From an uncultured Ignavibacteria bacterium (GTDB lineage Bacteria; Bacteroidota; Ignavibacteria; Tepidaquicellales; OLB5): 64,000 nt of DNA. Below, piece by piece: positions 1 through 8,422 of the stretch (position 1 is its first letter; every line of letters starts with the position of its first letter). Location of the stretch: assembly GCA_937873695.1 (NCBI GenBank), contig CALMYL010000017.1, forward strand, positions 207,214-271,213, read 5' to 3'. The position numbers were made by a program, and so were the translations under genes. The notes under the pieces were generated by a model. The model made no database searches and had not been told where the DNA came from. It saw only the letters and a program-made list of their open reading frames with translations.

Positions 1-1205
1 TGAGCGGTATTCGTGTGGTAAAAGCATTTGCGAAGGAAAACTACGAAATAGAAAAATTCACCAGGCAGAACGAAGAAAAACGCAAATGGGGAATGAAGCT
101 ACTCAGGCTGCACTCAATCTACTGGCCCGGAAGCGATGTACTGGTTTATACACAGCTTGCGATATCACTTTTTGCCGGTTCATATTTCGTGCTTGATGGA
201 CGTATAACAATTGGTGAATTCACAGCGTTCTTTACATATGCATCATACGTTACATGGCCAATGCGCAGACTTGCGCAGCTTGTCAGCGAAATGGGTATGA
301 CGCGCGTTGCGATAGAAAGAATATACTCAATACTAGAGCATCCCCGCGAAGATTACACTGGATTCAACAACGATGGCAAGGACCTGAAAGGTTCAATAGA
401 ATTTGATAACGTTTTCTTCAGATACGAAGATGAAGAAGAGAACATATTGAACGGTGTAACGATGAAGATTGAACCGGGCGAAAAAGTTGCGCTGCTTGGA
501 CCCACGGGTGCAGGAAAATCAACAATAATTTCACTCCTGATGAAATTCTATGAGCCTGATAAAGGTATGATAAAAATTGACGGGCGCGATATCAATGAAT
601 ACTCCCGTCCGTTTTTGCGGAGTAAGATCGGCGTAGTATTGCAAAGAGCGTTTTTGTTTTCAACTTCGATAAAGGAAAACATAGCTTACTCAAATCCGGA
701 TACGCATATTGAGGAGATCGTTGAATCAGCCAAGGTGGCAAGCATACACGATATCATAAGCGATAACTTCCCGAATTCATACGATACTATAATCGGAGAA
801 AAGGGTGTAACGCTCTCCGGGGGACAGAAACAGCGTGTAACGCTTGCAAGAACGCTGCTTAAGAATCCCGATATACTTGTGCTTGATGACTCAACTTCAG
901 CTGTTGATACTGAAACCGAGTTCGAAATTCAAAAGGCGCTTCGCGGCGTAACTGCAAGCAAAACTACAATTGTTATTGCGCACAGGATAACATCCGTGCA
1001 GGATTGTGACAGGATAATTGTGCTTGATAAAGGCAGGGTTATTGAGCAGGGTACCCATGAAGAGCTGATTGAAAACAATGGGTTCTATAAGAAAATATTC
1101 GATATTCAGGTTTCGATAGAAGATGAAATAAATGATGATATTGATAAAGCAAAAAGCAAAAGTGAAAAGGCAAAAATAGGACGTAAAATTGGTTTATTAA
1201 CATGA
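1..1205 (+). CDS. ABC exporter, half A (5' end cut by the window)
   Basis: One half of a heterodimeric ABC exporter in the inner membrane; its substrate cannot be told from sequence. The frame runs open through the left edge (first full codons read SGIRVVKAF), so the N-terminal membrane segments and the start are missing. What remains is the end of the membrane domain and a complete nucleotide-binding domain: Walker A GPTGAGKS (about residues 162-169 counted from base 15), signature LSGGQKQR (267-274), Walker B ending LDD (290-292) and the H-loop His (about 323). The residue after the Walker B Asp is Asp, not the catalytic Glu, so this half supplies a degenerate Walker B. The next gene on the same strand is the natural partner. 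The family is certain; a lipid, peptide or drug substrate is all possible. Confidence 0.93.
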   Translation, partial: SGIRVVKAFAKENYEIEKFTRQNEEKRKWGMKLLRLHSIYWPGSDVLVYTQLAISLFAGSYFVLDGRITIGEFTAFFTYASYVTWPMRRLAQLVSEMGMTRVAIERIYSILEHPREDYTGFNNDGKDLKGSIEFDNVFFRYEDEEENILNGVTMKIEPGEKVALLGPTGAGKSTIISLLMKFYEPDKGMIKIDGRDINEYSRPFLRSKIGVVLQRAFLFSTSIKENIAYSNPDTHIEEIVESAKVASIHDIISDNFPNSYDTIIGEKGVTLSGGQKQRVTLARTLLKNPDILVLDDSTSAVDTETEFEIQKALRGVTASKTTIVIAHRITSVQDCDRIIVLDKGRVIEQGTHEELIENNGFYKKIFDIQVSIEDEINDDIDKAKSKSEKAKIGRKIGLLT

Positions 1206-1220
1206 TTAAAATATGATTAG

Positions 1221-1464
1221 CCACGGGATTTATCCCGTGGTAAAGATTTCCCAAGGAAATAGGGACTTTAGTCCCAATTGCGGCTAAAGCCGCCGATAGC
1301 TTCATGTTTTTGTTCCACGAGCTAAAGCTCGTGGCAACTCAGTTAGAATTAAAATTTATTAGCCGCATCTTGTCCCGCTATGCGGATGGTTTTAACCCGT
1401 GGTTAGGATCTCAAAAAAACAGGGACTTTCCTGACTTACTGAGCGAAGCGAAGGAAGTAGTCCC
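1221..1464. repeat. Cluster of intergenic palindromic repeats
   Basis: The 299-base gap between the two exporter genes holds no credible gene. It carries a series of short perfect palindromes: 1221-1240 (9-base arms, loop TT), 1246-1260 (6-base arms, loop CAA), 1262-1275 (GGGACT, TT, AGTCCC), 1281-1292 (CGGCT, AA, AGCCG), 1315-1334 (9-base arms, loop AA), and a disrupted second copy of the GGGACT palindrome at 1422-1464. A degenerate copy of the first unit lies around 1361-1406. Most have a two-base TT or AA centre, which suggests one repeat family resembling REP elements spread by REP-associated transposases. No such transposase is in the window. Confidence 0.85.
1422..1464. repeat. Palindrome carrying a 29-base nested insert
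   Basis: The palindrome GGGACTTTAGTCCC, intact at 1262-1275 and followed there by AATTG, recurs here as GGGACTTT (1422-1429) and AGTCCC (1459-1464), again followed by AATTG. Bases 1430-1458 are extra. The extra 29 bases contain CTGAGCGAAGCGAAGGA, a form of the element seen again at 41913-41952. The direct comparison of the two copies is what shows an insertion. Confidence 0.75.
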
Positions 1465-1504
1465 AATTGATTAACAATAAAAATGATTTTTTAAAAGTAT
1501 AACA

Positions 1505-3334
1505 ATGTCAAAACTAAACGATAAACAATTTAAAACAAAAGGCTCGCTTTGGCCCTTCCTGCGAAGGTTGCTAAAGTACAGCTTCCGATATCCTAAGTGG
1601 GTTGCGGGCTTTACGGGATTCGTACTGCTTGTAGCGCTGGTTGAAGCGGTTTACCCGCTTGTTTGGCTTAGCCTGCTTGATAAGGTTATAGTGCCTGCAG
1701 TTGAACACTACAGAACTACCGGCGTATTGCAGCCGATCGATGCTGACCAGGTCAGGAATTACGGACTCATATTCCTTGGTCTTGGGATAACGCTTTCAAT
1801 TGGAGTGTTCTGCTTCATCAACTTTGCAGGGAGAATACAGGAATACGTAATGTATGATATCCGCCAGGAGCTATTTATAAAATTGCAGGAATTATCATTT
1901 TCATTCTTTGATAAATCCGCGGTAGGCTGGCTGCTCTCAAGAATATCAAGTGATACTGCGAAAGTAACCGAACTTATTTCATGGTCAATGATCGAAGTCG
2001 TTTGGGGCGGGGGAATGATAATCTTCTGCGTAACATCAATGTTCATCTATAACTGGAAGCTTGCATTGATAGTTACTTTGACGATACCGGTGTTGACGCT
2101 GATATCTTTCAAGCTCAGAATGCTTATACTAAAGTATTCCCGCGAAGCTAGAAAATATAACAGCGAAATGACGGCAAGGTTCAACGAACATATCAATGGT
2201 GTTGAAGTAAACAAGAGCCTTGTTCAGGAAGAGCGCGTTAGTGATGATTTTAAATCGCTCAGCGAAAAGATGAAAGTATCATCATACAAAGCGGCCTATT
2301 ACCAGGCGATATTTATGCCGCTGATAATTTTCGGCGGCTCGGTTGCCGCAGCTTTTGTGATATATTACGGCGGTTCAATGGCAATTGTAATTCCCGCAGC
2401 AATAACAGTAGGTACACTTGCGGCATTCTTTGGTTACGCTACTATGATATTTGAGCCGATACTTGATATTTCACGGTTCTATTCACAGGCGCAGAACAGC
2501 ATATCAGCGGGTGAGAGGATATTTTCTCTCATAGATACCAAAGCTATGATAACCGATAAACCCGGCGCAGGTAGATACGGCAGGATATACGGCGATATAG
2601 TGTTTGAAAATGTTTCCTTCCATTATGATGAAGGCAAAACAGTGCTGAAAGATCTGAACCTGCACATAGAAGAAGGTACATCCGTTGCGCTGGTTGGCGA
2701 AACCGGCGGCGGCAAATCAACAATAATAAACCTTATCTGCAGGTTTTATGAACCGACAGGCGGTGTACTTAAGATAGACGGCGTAGATTACAAAGATAGA
2801 ACTATGCAAAGCTTAAGAAGTCAGCTTGGCGTTGTACTGCAGACACCGCATTTATTCAGCGGGACTGTTAAAGAAAACATCAAGTACGGCAGGGATGAAG
2901 CAACTGATATTGAGATAATGAACGCATTAAAGGTAGTTGGCGCTGAGGATTTTATCGAAAGGCTTGATGAACAGGTTGGAGAAGGCGGCGAGCATCTTTC
3001 AATGGGTGAGAAGCAATTGATATCATTCGCGCGCGCAGTGCTTGCTGATCCCAGGATATTCATTATGGATGAAGCAACATCATCAATTGATACTATCACC
3101 GAAGCCAAGATACAGCGCGGGATTTCTGGCATCATGGAAGGACGAACTTCAATTGTAATAGCCCACAGGCTTTCTACAATAAAACATTGTGACAGGATCC
3201 TTGTTATAAACCGCGGACGGATAGTTGAAGACGGGAGTCACTATGAGTTAATGAAAAAGCAGGGCGTGTACTACAGACTTTATACAAGGCAGCTTAGGGA
3301 GCAAAGAGAAAAAGAAGTAATAAATGCGGCTTAA
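1505..3334 (+). CDS. ABC exporter, half B
   Basis: Full-length half-transporter of 609 residues: an N-terminal membrane domain (about residues 30-330, with hydrophobic stretches starting near 33) and a C-terminal nucleotide-binding domain. Walker A GETGGGKS lies at about 398-405, the signature is the divergent LSMGE (498-502), Walker B ends in MDE (521-523) with the catalytic Glu present, and the H-loop reads IAHR. The partner upstream has a perfect LSGGQ but Asp in place of the Walker B Glu. The two halves therefore pair into one consensus and one degenerate ATP site, as known for TM287/288-type heterodimeric exporters. The start ATG at 1505 is the first in frame after the repeat-filled gap. 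The function is export across the inner membrane; the substrate is unknown. Confidence 0.93.
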   Translation: MSKLNDKQFKTKGSLWPFLRRLLKYSFRYPKWVAGFTGFVLLVALVEAVYPLVWLSLLDKVIVPAVEHYRTTGVLQPIDADQVRNYGLIFLGLGITLSIGVFCFINFAGRIQEYVMYDIRQELFIKLQELSFSFFDKSAVGWLLSRISSDTAKVTELISWSMIEVVWGGGMIIFCVTSMFIYNWKLALIVTLTIPVLTLISFKLRMLILKYSREARKYNSEMTARFNEHINGVEVNKSLVQEERVSDDFKSLSEKMKVSSYKAAYYQAIFMPLIIFGGSVAAAFVIYYGGSMAIVIPAAITVGTLAAFFGYATMIFEPILDISRFYSQAQNSISAGERIFSLIDTKAMITDKPGAGRYGRIYGDIVFENVSFHYDEGKTVLKDLNLHIEEGTSVALVGETGGGKSTIINLICRFYEPTGGVLKIDGVDYKDRTMQSLRSQLGVVLQTPHLFSGTVKENIKYGRDEATDIEIMNALKVVGAEDFIERLDEQVGEGGEHLSMGEKQLISFARAVLADPRIFIMDEATSSIDTITEAKIQRGISGIMEGRTSIVIAHRLSTIKHCDRILVINRGRIVEDGSHYELMKKQGVYYRLYTRQLREQREKEVINAA

Positions 3335-3348
3335 TGACCCCACCCCAA

Positions 3349-3369
3349 CCCCTCCCCGAAGGGGAGGGG
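3349..3369. repeat. GC-rich hairpin after the exporter
   Basis: CCCCTCCCC, loop GAA, GGGGAGGGG: a perfect 9-base-pair stem 14 bases after the exporter stop codon. It is followed by CATTGAAT, not by a T-run, so it is more like a dispersed hairpin than a classical terminator. It may still stabilise the 3' end of the exporter transcript. Confidence 0.6.
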
Positions 3370-3433
3370 CATTGAATAAAATGTGTTGCCCAATACTTAC
3401 TCGGGTGTTGGAAGTTTAAAAAGTAAATTTGAA

Positions 3434-3997
3434 ATGAATAATAATAAAATGATAAAATGCTGCGGATGTAAGGCAGTAATCAAAAATATTACGGGGCCCA
3501 AACATGCATACATCGGTTCTGATGCAGGCTGCTGGGATATTTTCTGCGGTGTACTTGCCAAAGAATACACGGAATATAATGAGCTTTGGCAGACTCACAG
3601 ACTTACTGTGGATACATACGCTGCACAGCATCCGGGAAACCCGGGCAGGAAAGAAATTCAGTCAGTGTTTATACATTTAACAAGGCTGTATTTACAGCTT
3701 GAGCGTGGTTTGAACGGTAAGCAGGCTAATGATGTAATGCTAAAGATTTCGAAATTCAAAGAGCAGTACGTGTGGCTCGATCCGGTACCGGATTTTGAAG
3801 GGACTGTTAATATTACTGATGTTGCAGGAGCGAAGAACCTTGATGAACACAAACAGGCAGTGGAAAAATGGGCTCAAAGTGTATGGAATGCCTGGGAAAA
3901 ACATCACGGTACAATTAAATATTTTGTTGAACATAATAATTTACCTGGAGAAAATATTCCCGGTATAAACAGAAAGGAATCAGCATATGGAAAATGA
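3434..3997 (+). CDS. DUF5946-type protein
   Basis: A 187-residue soluble protein of unknown function. It has an N-terminal CCGC cysteine cluster (MIKCCGC), then a GPKHAYIGSDAGCW motif and the stretch LTVDTYAAQHPG, a combination I recognise from the DUF5946 family. No signal peptide or membrane segment is seen. The open frame reaches back to a GTG at 3383, but the ATG at 3434 (MNNNKMIKCC) puts the start just before the conserved cysteines, so I chose it. It overlaps the following methyltransferase gene by 11 bases, which suggests coupled translation and possibly a shared role. The cysteines may bind a metal; this is inference. Confidence 0.75.
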   Translation: MNNNKMIKCCGCKAVIKNITGPKHAYIGSDAGCWDIFCGVLAKEYTEYNELWQTHRLTVDTYAAQHPGNPGRKEIQSVFIHLTRLYLQLERGLNGKQANDVMLKISKFKEQYVWLDPVPDFEGTVNITDVAGAKNLDEHKQAVEKWAQSVWNAWEKHHGTIKYFVEHNNLPGENIPGINRKESAYGK

Positions 3998-4748
3998 ATA
4001 TTACTACAACGAAACGGTAACAAGGTTTTATGACGCGGTATATGATAATTTTCCGAATCTATTATCAGGCGCTGATTTCTATCTTGATGAAATAAAGAAA
4101 ACCGAAGGCAAGGTGCTTGAGGCAGGGGTAGGTACAGGGAGGATATTCATTCCCGCATTCAATAGCGGAGCTGATATTTATGGTATTGATTACAGCGAAA
4201 ATATGCTCCTCAGACTGAAAGAAAAACTGCCGAAAAAGGAACATTACAGGGTATGGAATGATGATATCCGCAGATTTGATACTGGGAAGTCATTCAGGCT
4301 TGTAATATCACCTTTCAGGGTGTTTCAGCACCTGTTGACAATTGATGACCAGCTTGGAGCGCTGAATTCAATTTACAATGTACTCGAGCCCGGCGGCAGG
4401 CTGATATTCGATGTGTTTAACCCTGATCTTAAACGGCTTACCACACCGGTGGAAAATGTATTAGAGCATGACGGCGAATACCTGCCGGGGCATAAATTGC
4501 AGCGGTACGCATCAGTCAGTTATGATAACATAATTCAGCAGATGAATTTGAAATTCAAGTTCATCTGGGAAGAAGGCGGCATGGAAAAAACTGATACGTT
4601 TTCAACACCGCTCAGGTATTACTTCAGATACGAGCTGGAAAATCTGATAGGGCGTACAAAATTTACAATTGAAAACATTTACGGTAATTTTAACCGTGAA
4701 GGATTAAGCAGCAAATCAAGTGACCAGATATTAATTCTGAAAAAATGA
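3987..4748 (+). CDS. Class I SAM-dependent methyltransferase
   Basis: A 253-residue methyltransferase with the Rossmann fold SAM-binding motif I VLEAGVGTGR at about residues 40-49, the acidic end of strand 2 in YGIDYSENML, and the LEPGGRLIFDVFN segment typical of the sixth motif. After residue 150 comes a beta-rich half (YASVSYDNIIQQM...) found in small-molecule methyltransferases of the Methyltransf_25 type. The acceptor is unknown. The start ATG lies inside the end of the DUF5946 gene. A strong terminator follows at 4762. Confidence 0.85.
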   Translation: MENEYYYNETVTRFYDAVYDNFPNLLSGADFYLDEIKKTEGKVLEAGVGTGRIFIPAFNSGADIYGIDYSENMLLRLKEKLPKKEHYRVWNDDIRRFDTGKSFRLVISPFRVFQHLLTIDDQLGALNSIYNVLEPGGRLIFDVFNPDLKRLTTPVENVLEHDGEYLPGHKLQRYASVSYDNIIQQMNLKFKFIWEEGGMEKTDTFSTPLRYYFRYELENLIGRTKFTIENIYGNFNREGLSSKSSDQILILKK

Positions 4749-4761
4749 ACGAAGTAATAGC

Positions 4762-4794
4762 AGCACAGACATTCCTGTCTGTGCTTTATTTTTT
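4762..4794 (+). terminator. Rho-independent terminator
   Basis: AGCACAGACA (4762-4771), loop TTCC, TGTCTGTGCT (4776-4785), then TTATTTTTT. A perfect 10-base-pair stem and U-run end the DUF5946/methyltransferase transcript. Confidence 0.92.
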
Positions 4795-4813
4795 GCTAAA
4801 ACAATTATCATAA

Positions 4814-5251
4814 ATGAAAATAGAATTAAAAGAAGTAACCGCAGAAAATCTAAGGAAGATAGCTGCGCTGAAAGTAAAACCCGGTCAGCAGGATTTTGTT
4901 GCGCCTAATGCACTATCGGTAGCGCAATCAAAATTCTACCCATCATGGGTATGCCTTGCCGCATATGCCGGTGAGGAACCCGTTGGATTTGCTATGTACG
5001 GCATTGAAGATGAAGATAACAGCCTCTGGATAATTAGAATGATGATAGATGAAGAATTCCAGGGAAAGGGATACGGCAGGGAAACACTGCAGGCAGTAAT
5101 TGAATATATAAAAAGCAGAAATTTTGTGAAGGAAATATTCCTAAGTTTTGTGCCCGGCAATGATACAGCCAAGAAGCTGTATGAATCGTTTGGATTTAAA
5201 GATACTGGCAGGTTTGAGCAGGGTGAAATTGTTTATAAATTAGAACTGTAA
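4814..5251 (+). CDS. GNAT acetyltransferase, polyamine-acetyltransferase-like
   Basis: A 145-residue GNAT protein that transfers an acetyl group from acetyl-CoA. The acetyl-CoA pyrophosphate loop is visible as QGKGYGRETL (about residues 82-91), and the C-terminal NDTAKKLYESFGFKDTG matches motif B. The core GFAMYGIEDEDNSLWIIRMMID resembles BltD/PaiA-type spermine and spermidine acetyltransferases, so a polyamine acceptor is plausible but unproven. It is preceded by a terminator and followed after 2 bases by another GNAT gene, so the two are probably co-transcribed. Confidence 0.85.
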   Translation: MKIELKEVTAENLRKIAALKVKPGQQDFVAPNALSVAQSKFYPSWVCLAAYAGEEPVGFAMYGIEDEDNSLWIIRMMIDEEFQGKGYGRETLQAVIEYIKSRNFVKEIFLSFVPGNDTAKKLYESFGFKDTGRFEQGEIVYKLEL

Positions 5252-5253
5252 AC

Positions 5254-6291
5254 TTGGGGAAAATACAAGAAATTAAGATTGAAACGATTAGGCTGAATGA
5301 ACTTCCGCCCGAAGGGTGGCAAAAGTATTTCCAAATGATACAGGAAGTCCGAAGGAAATATTACAGGGATATCTACAATCCTGATAGTACTGCTGAAGAA
5401 ATGAACAGGGAATGGTTCAAGTATTTTACAACCTATAAAGGTAAATCATTTGAACAGTATGCTATTTTTGTGAATGATGTTCCCCGCGGCTGGGTCGGAT
5501 TCATGCTTGATAGCCGCTCTGCGAGCTTCAATTTCGAAGCTAATCATGATGTGATAACTGCGGATTTTCTGAAGATAATGCTGGGAAAAGTTTATGATTA
5601 TATGCTGAAATATAACATAAAAGATATGTATCACTGGACTTTTGAGAGCAGGAAAATTGCCGCCCTAAAGAGCATAGAAGCCGAAATTCAGGAAGAGATG
5701 ATAAATACAAAGATCGACAGGAATGAAATTGATCCCGGATTTTATGAACAAATTGTGACAACCACAGATATAAACGGCTATAGACTGGTGTTTTATGAAG
5801 AGCTGCCTGAAGAGCTTTATGATAACTTTACTGTTTTGATGTATGATATTCTGGAAGACTACAGGAGCTTAAATCCGGTAAACCAAAATAGAAAACGCAT
5901 GGAAAAAGAAGACTGGAAGCTAAGGGATAACTCAGAAAAACTTTCCGGTGCAAAGATGCAGATGTATGCGCTTTTGACCCCGAAAAATGAAATTGCCGCG
6001 TATTGCTCTTTGTATGTTGATAAGGATAACAAAGAAACCATAAGGCATAGCGGGGGATTCACCGCAGTGGCAAGGGCACACAGGGGCAAAAGATTTGCCG
6101 CATATTTGAAAGCAAAGATGTATTTAAAGCTGCTGGAAGAAAACAGTGATTTTACAAATATCGAAACTGATACAATGCCCTGGAACACATATATGTACAG
6201 GATAAATGAAGAATTCGGTTTTAAACCCTTTAAGTACGGGTGTGAATTTAAATTAACAGGTGATTTTATTAAAAACTGTTTAAAATTGTGA
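5254..6291 (+). CDS. Tandem GNAT-fold acetyltransferase
   Basis: A 345-residue protein with two GNAT-like halves. The C-terminal half carries a recognisable acetyl-CoA loop region (GGFTAVARAHRGKRFAAYLKA, near residues 267-287) followed by the neighbour-switch pattern IETDTMPWNTYMYRINEEFGF. The N-terminal half has the fold pattern (AIFVNDVPRGWVGFM) but no clear loop and may be a degenerate or scaffold domain, as in mycothiol-synthase-like proteins. The start is a TTG at 5254, two bases after the previous stop; the next Met is well inside the conserved part. The substrate is unknown. Confidence 0.75.
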   Translation: MGKIQEIKIETIRLNELPPEGWQKYFQMIQEVRRKYYRDIYNPDSTAEEMNREWFKYFTTYKGKSFEQYAIFVNDVPRGWVGFMLDSRSASFNFEANHDVITADFLKIMLGKVYDYMLKYNIKDMYHWTFESRKIAALKSIEAEIQEEMINTKIDRNEIDPGFYEQIVTTTDINGYRLVFYEELPEELYDNFTVLMYDILEDYRSLNPVNQNRKRMEKEDWKLRDNSEKLSGAKMQMYALLTPKNEIAAYCSLYVDKDNKETIRHSGGFTAVARAHRGKRFAAYLKAKMYLKLLEENSDFTNIETDTMPWNTYMYRINEEFGFKPFKYGCEFKLTGDFIKNCLKL

Positions 6292-6320
6292 TATTGATAG
6301 AAATAAATACACTTAATCCC

Positions 6321-6344
6321 GTTGTTGGTGTTGTCACCAACAAC
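6321..6344. repeat. 24-base palindrome, copy 1 (GTTGTTGGTG family)
   Basis: GTTGTTGGTG (6321-6330), loop TTGT, CACCAACAAC (6335-6344), preceded by CCC. An almost identical copy with loop TTGC lies at 10416-10439 in the same orientation. It lacks a T-run, so it is not a standard terminator. Its twin sits beyond rsgA and the A+T-rich island. Confidence 0.85.
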
Positions 6345-6371
6345 AGAAATGCAAGAAAATAAACTAAATTA

Positions 6372-7451
6372 TTGAATAAAAAACACGATTTAAAACAATA
6401 CGGGTGGAATGATTTTTTTGAAGCGTATTTTGCTGAATATGCTGCAAAAGGTCTGCTTGCCGCAAGAGTAGCGGTTGAACACAGAAATTATTACGAGCTG
6501 TATTCCGAATTTGGCGAACTTACCGCGGAAAAATCAGGCAAGCTGTTTTACAGTACAGATGATTCCAATTTACTGCCTGCAGTAGGTGACTGGGTCGTTT
6601 TTAAACACATGCCGGATGAAAACAAAGCGTTCATTACCGATGTGCTGCCGCGGAAAACGAAGTTTTCCCGCAAGAAGGCAGGCTCAACCACAGAAGAACA
6701 AATTGTAGCAGCAAATGTTGATACGGTGTTCATTATCAGCTCGCTGAACCAGGATCTCAACATGCGCCGTATGGAGCGTTACATGGCTTTGGCATGGGAT
6801 AACAATGTGAAGCCCGTTGTACTGCTAAGCAAAGCTGACCTGTGTGAGGATGTTTTTGCAAAACTTATTGAAGTTCAGCAGCGCTTCGCGGGGGTTGATG
6901 TACACATTGTAAGCGCGCTGCAGAAAGCGGGAATTGATGAGCTGCTGAAATACTTTGAGGGTAACCAAACAATTGCCGTCATAGGTTCATCAGGTGTGGG
7001 TAAATCAACCCTGATAAACAGCATGCTTGACTGGGAAAAGATGAATGTATCAGAAATAGGGCTATACAAAGATAAGGGCAGGCATACAACAACTCACCGC
7101 GAATTAACACTGGTGCCGGGCGGGGGACTCATTATAGACACCCCCGGTATGCGTGAAATACAGATGTGGGAAGGCGCTGAGGGTCTGAGCGAACTGTTTG
7201 AGGATATTGAGAAACTGGTCATTGAGTGCAAATTTTCTGACTGCAAGCATGAATCCGAGCCCGGCTGCGCCGTTAAAGGCGCCATTGAACGAGGTGAGCT
7301 TGATGAGGGTAGATTCAGAAGCTACAAAAAGCTTTTGAGCGAAGTAAGCTATTTTGAGCGCAAGCAGGATAAAAAAGCGCAGCTTGAAGAAAAGAAAAAA
7401 TGGAAGAAGATCTCTCAGCTTGGTAAGCAGATAGGGAAGGAAAAGAGATGA
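6372..7451 (+). CDS. rsgA: Ribosome small subunit-dependent GTPase A
   Basis: RsgA (YjeQ) is a circularly permuted GTPase that helps mature the 30S ribosomal subunit. The order is diagnostic: an N-terminal OB-fold (GDWVVFK near residue 73), then G4 SKAD (about 153), G1 GSSGVGKST (205-213), G3 DTPG (256-259), and finally the cysteine/histidine zinc domain (IECKFSDCKHESEPGC, about 285-300). The length of 359 is usual. The start is a TTG at 6372. The last 40 residues are a lysine-rich tail; the matching DNA occurs again in decayed form at 8333-8374, behind an inserted gene. Confidence 0.96.
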   Translation: MNKKHDLKQYGWNDFFEAYFAEYAAKGLLAARVAVEHRNYYELYSEFGELTAEKSGKLFYSTDDSNLLPAVGDWVVFKHMPDENKAFITDVLPRKTKFSRKKAGSTTEEQIVAANVDTVFIISSLNQDLNMRRMERYMALAWDNNVKPVVLLSKADLCEDVFAKLIEVQQRFAGVDVHIVSALQKAGIDELLKYFEGNQTIAVIGSSGVGKSTLINSMLDWEKMNVSEIGLYKDKGRHTTTHRELTLVPGGGLIIDTPGMREIQMWEGAEGLSELFEDIEKLVIECKFSDCKHESEPGCAVKGAIERGELDEGRFRSYKKLLSEVSYFERKQDKKAQLEEKKKWKKISQLGKQIGKEKR

Positions 7452-7464
7452 TATTTGGTGTATA

Positions 7465-8280
7465 ATGAATAATCAAAAAAAAATATGTTATTTATGTGGG
7501 ATCGAAATTCAAGAAGTTGATGAAGCTAACAATGACCATGTAGTTTCAAGTTTGTTTTTTGAAAAAGAACAACCAAAACAACTTGGAAGAGATTACTATG
7601 GAAAACTTGAAGTTCATAAAGACTGCAATGAACTTTGGGGTGGAAATAAAGCAAAGATGGAAGATGTTGTATTAAAGGCATTAAAACTACTACATGTAAA
7701 GAATAATGTCCCTAAAGGTGAATACAAAGGGAAAAAAATAGTACTTTTCGAAAAGAAAGATATTTTATTCCTGGATAATGAAGACAGGAAATTCTTCGGA
7801 TTTATTGATATGAGGAAAAAGGATTATAGTGAGATTTCAAGCGGCAAAGTTTTCAACGAAAACAAACCAAGTAATCAGTTTGAAAAAGCAGGTGATATTG
7901 CAATAAGTGTTTTATGTAAGAATGCAGCAGCAATTTTAATTAGAAAGAACTTAGTTTTTGAAAAACATTTTTGGCGTATTTTGGTTGTACCAATATTTGA
8001 TCCGGATAAATCTATCAAAAATGATTTAAATCTCAGAAAAATAGGAAAAGAACTTGAATATTCCTACGAAGTTAAAACATATGGAAATTATGTTTTTATA
8101 TTCAGTTATCTTTCGACAACTGTAGTTATAGGCTTTACTGATTTTATGGATTATTCAATAATAAATGATTTTGAAAGTTTATTCAAAAAAAATAATTATC
8201 CCATATACTTTTTTGAGGGTTCAAAACTAAATGATTTAATTGGATATAAATGGATACAAAATATATTTAGGATCAAATAA
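7465..8280 (+). CDS. HNH-like zinc protein (island gene 1)
   Basis: A 271-residue protein of unknown function. Its N-terminus has an HNH-like treble-clef pattern: CYLCG (residues 9-13), NDHVVSSLFF (about 23-32) and HKDCNELWGGNKAKMED (about 51-67), giving Cys-Cys, Asp-His and His-Cys-Asn in the expected order. The rest is predicted mixed alpha/beta and unrecognised, with no signal peptide or membrane segment. The gene starts 13 bases after rsgA, is more A+T-rich than its neighbours, and is followed by a decayed copy of the rsgA 3' end, so it looks acquired. A DNA or RNA nuclease is likely from the motif; activity is inference. Confidence 0.7.
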   Translation: MNNQKKICYLCGIEIQEVDEANNDHVVSSLFFEKEQPKQLGRDYYGKLEVHKDCNELWGGNKAKMEDVVLKALKLLHVKNNVPKGEYKGKKIVLFEKKDILFLDNEDRKFFGFIDMRKKDYSEISSGKVFNENKPSNQFEKAGDIAISVLCKNAAAILIRKNLVFEKHFWRILVVPIFDPDKSIKNDLNLRKIGKELEYSYEVKTYGNYVFIFSYLSTTVVIGFTDFMDYSIINDFESLFKKNNYPIYFFEGSKLNDLIGYKWIQNIFRIK

Positions 8281-8332
8281 TCAACAGGCATGGTAAACCT
8301 TGGCTTATTGCGCCGGCTTTCGCAGCTAACAT

Positions 8333-8374
8333 AAGCAGTAAAAAAGCCCAGCTTGACGAAAGGAATGGAAGAAA
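8333..8374 (+). pseudogene. Decayed second copy of the rsgA 3' end
   Basis: Bases 8333-8374 (AAGCAGTAAAAAAGC, CAGCTTGA, ATGGAAGAA) align with rsgA bases 7362-7408 (AAGCAGGATAAAAAAGC, CAGCTTGA, ATGGAAGAA) with small deletions and substitutions. No reading frame is kept. The 52 bases just before it are G+C-richer than the island genes. The simplest reading is that the HNH-like gene entered at the end of rsgA and left a duplicated target end, or that a longer rsgA tail was displaced and decayed. Confidence 0.6.
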
Positions 8375-8422
8375 CTGACAATTTACAAAAAAAGAGGAGA
8401 AGTAAAAGAATAATCTAAAACT

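Noticed and set aside
1221-1464. Possible CRISPR array
   Set aside because: The repeats are individual palindromes of different sequence and spacing, with no equal spacers and no cas genes in the window.
3349-3369. Standard terminator after the exporter
   Set aside because: The hairpin is strong but no T-run follows on either side, so it is listed as a repeat hairpin only.
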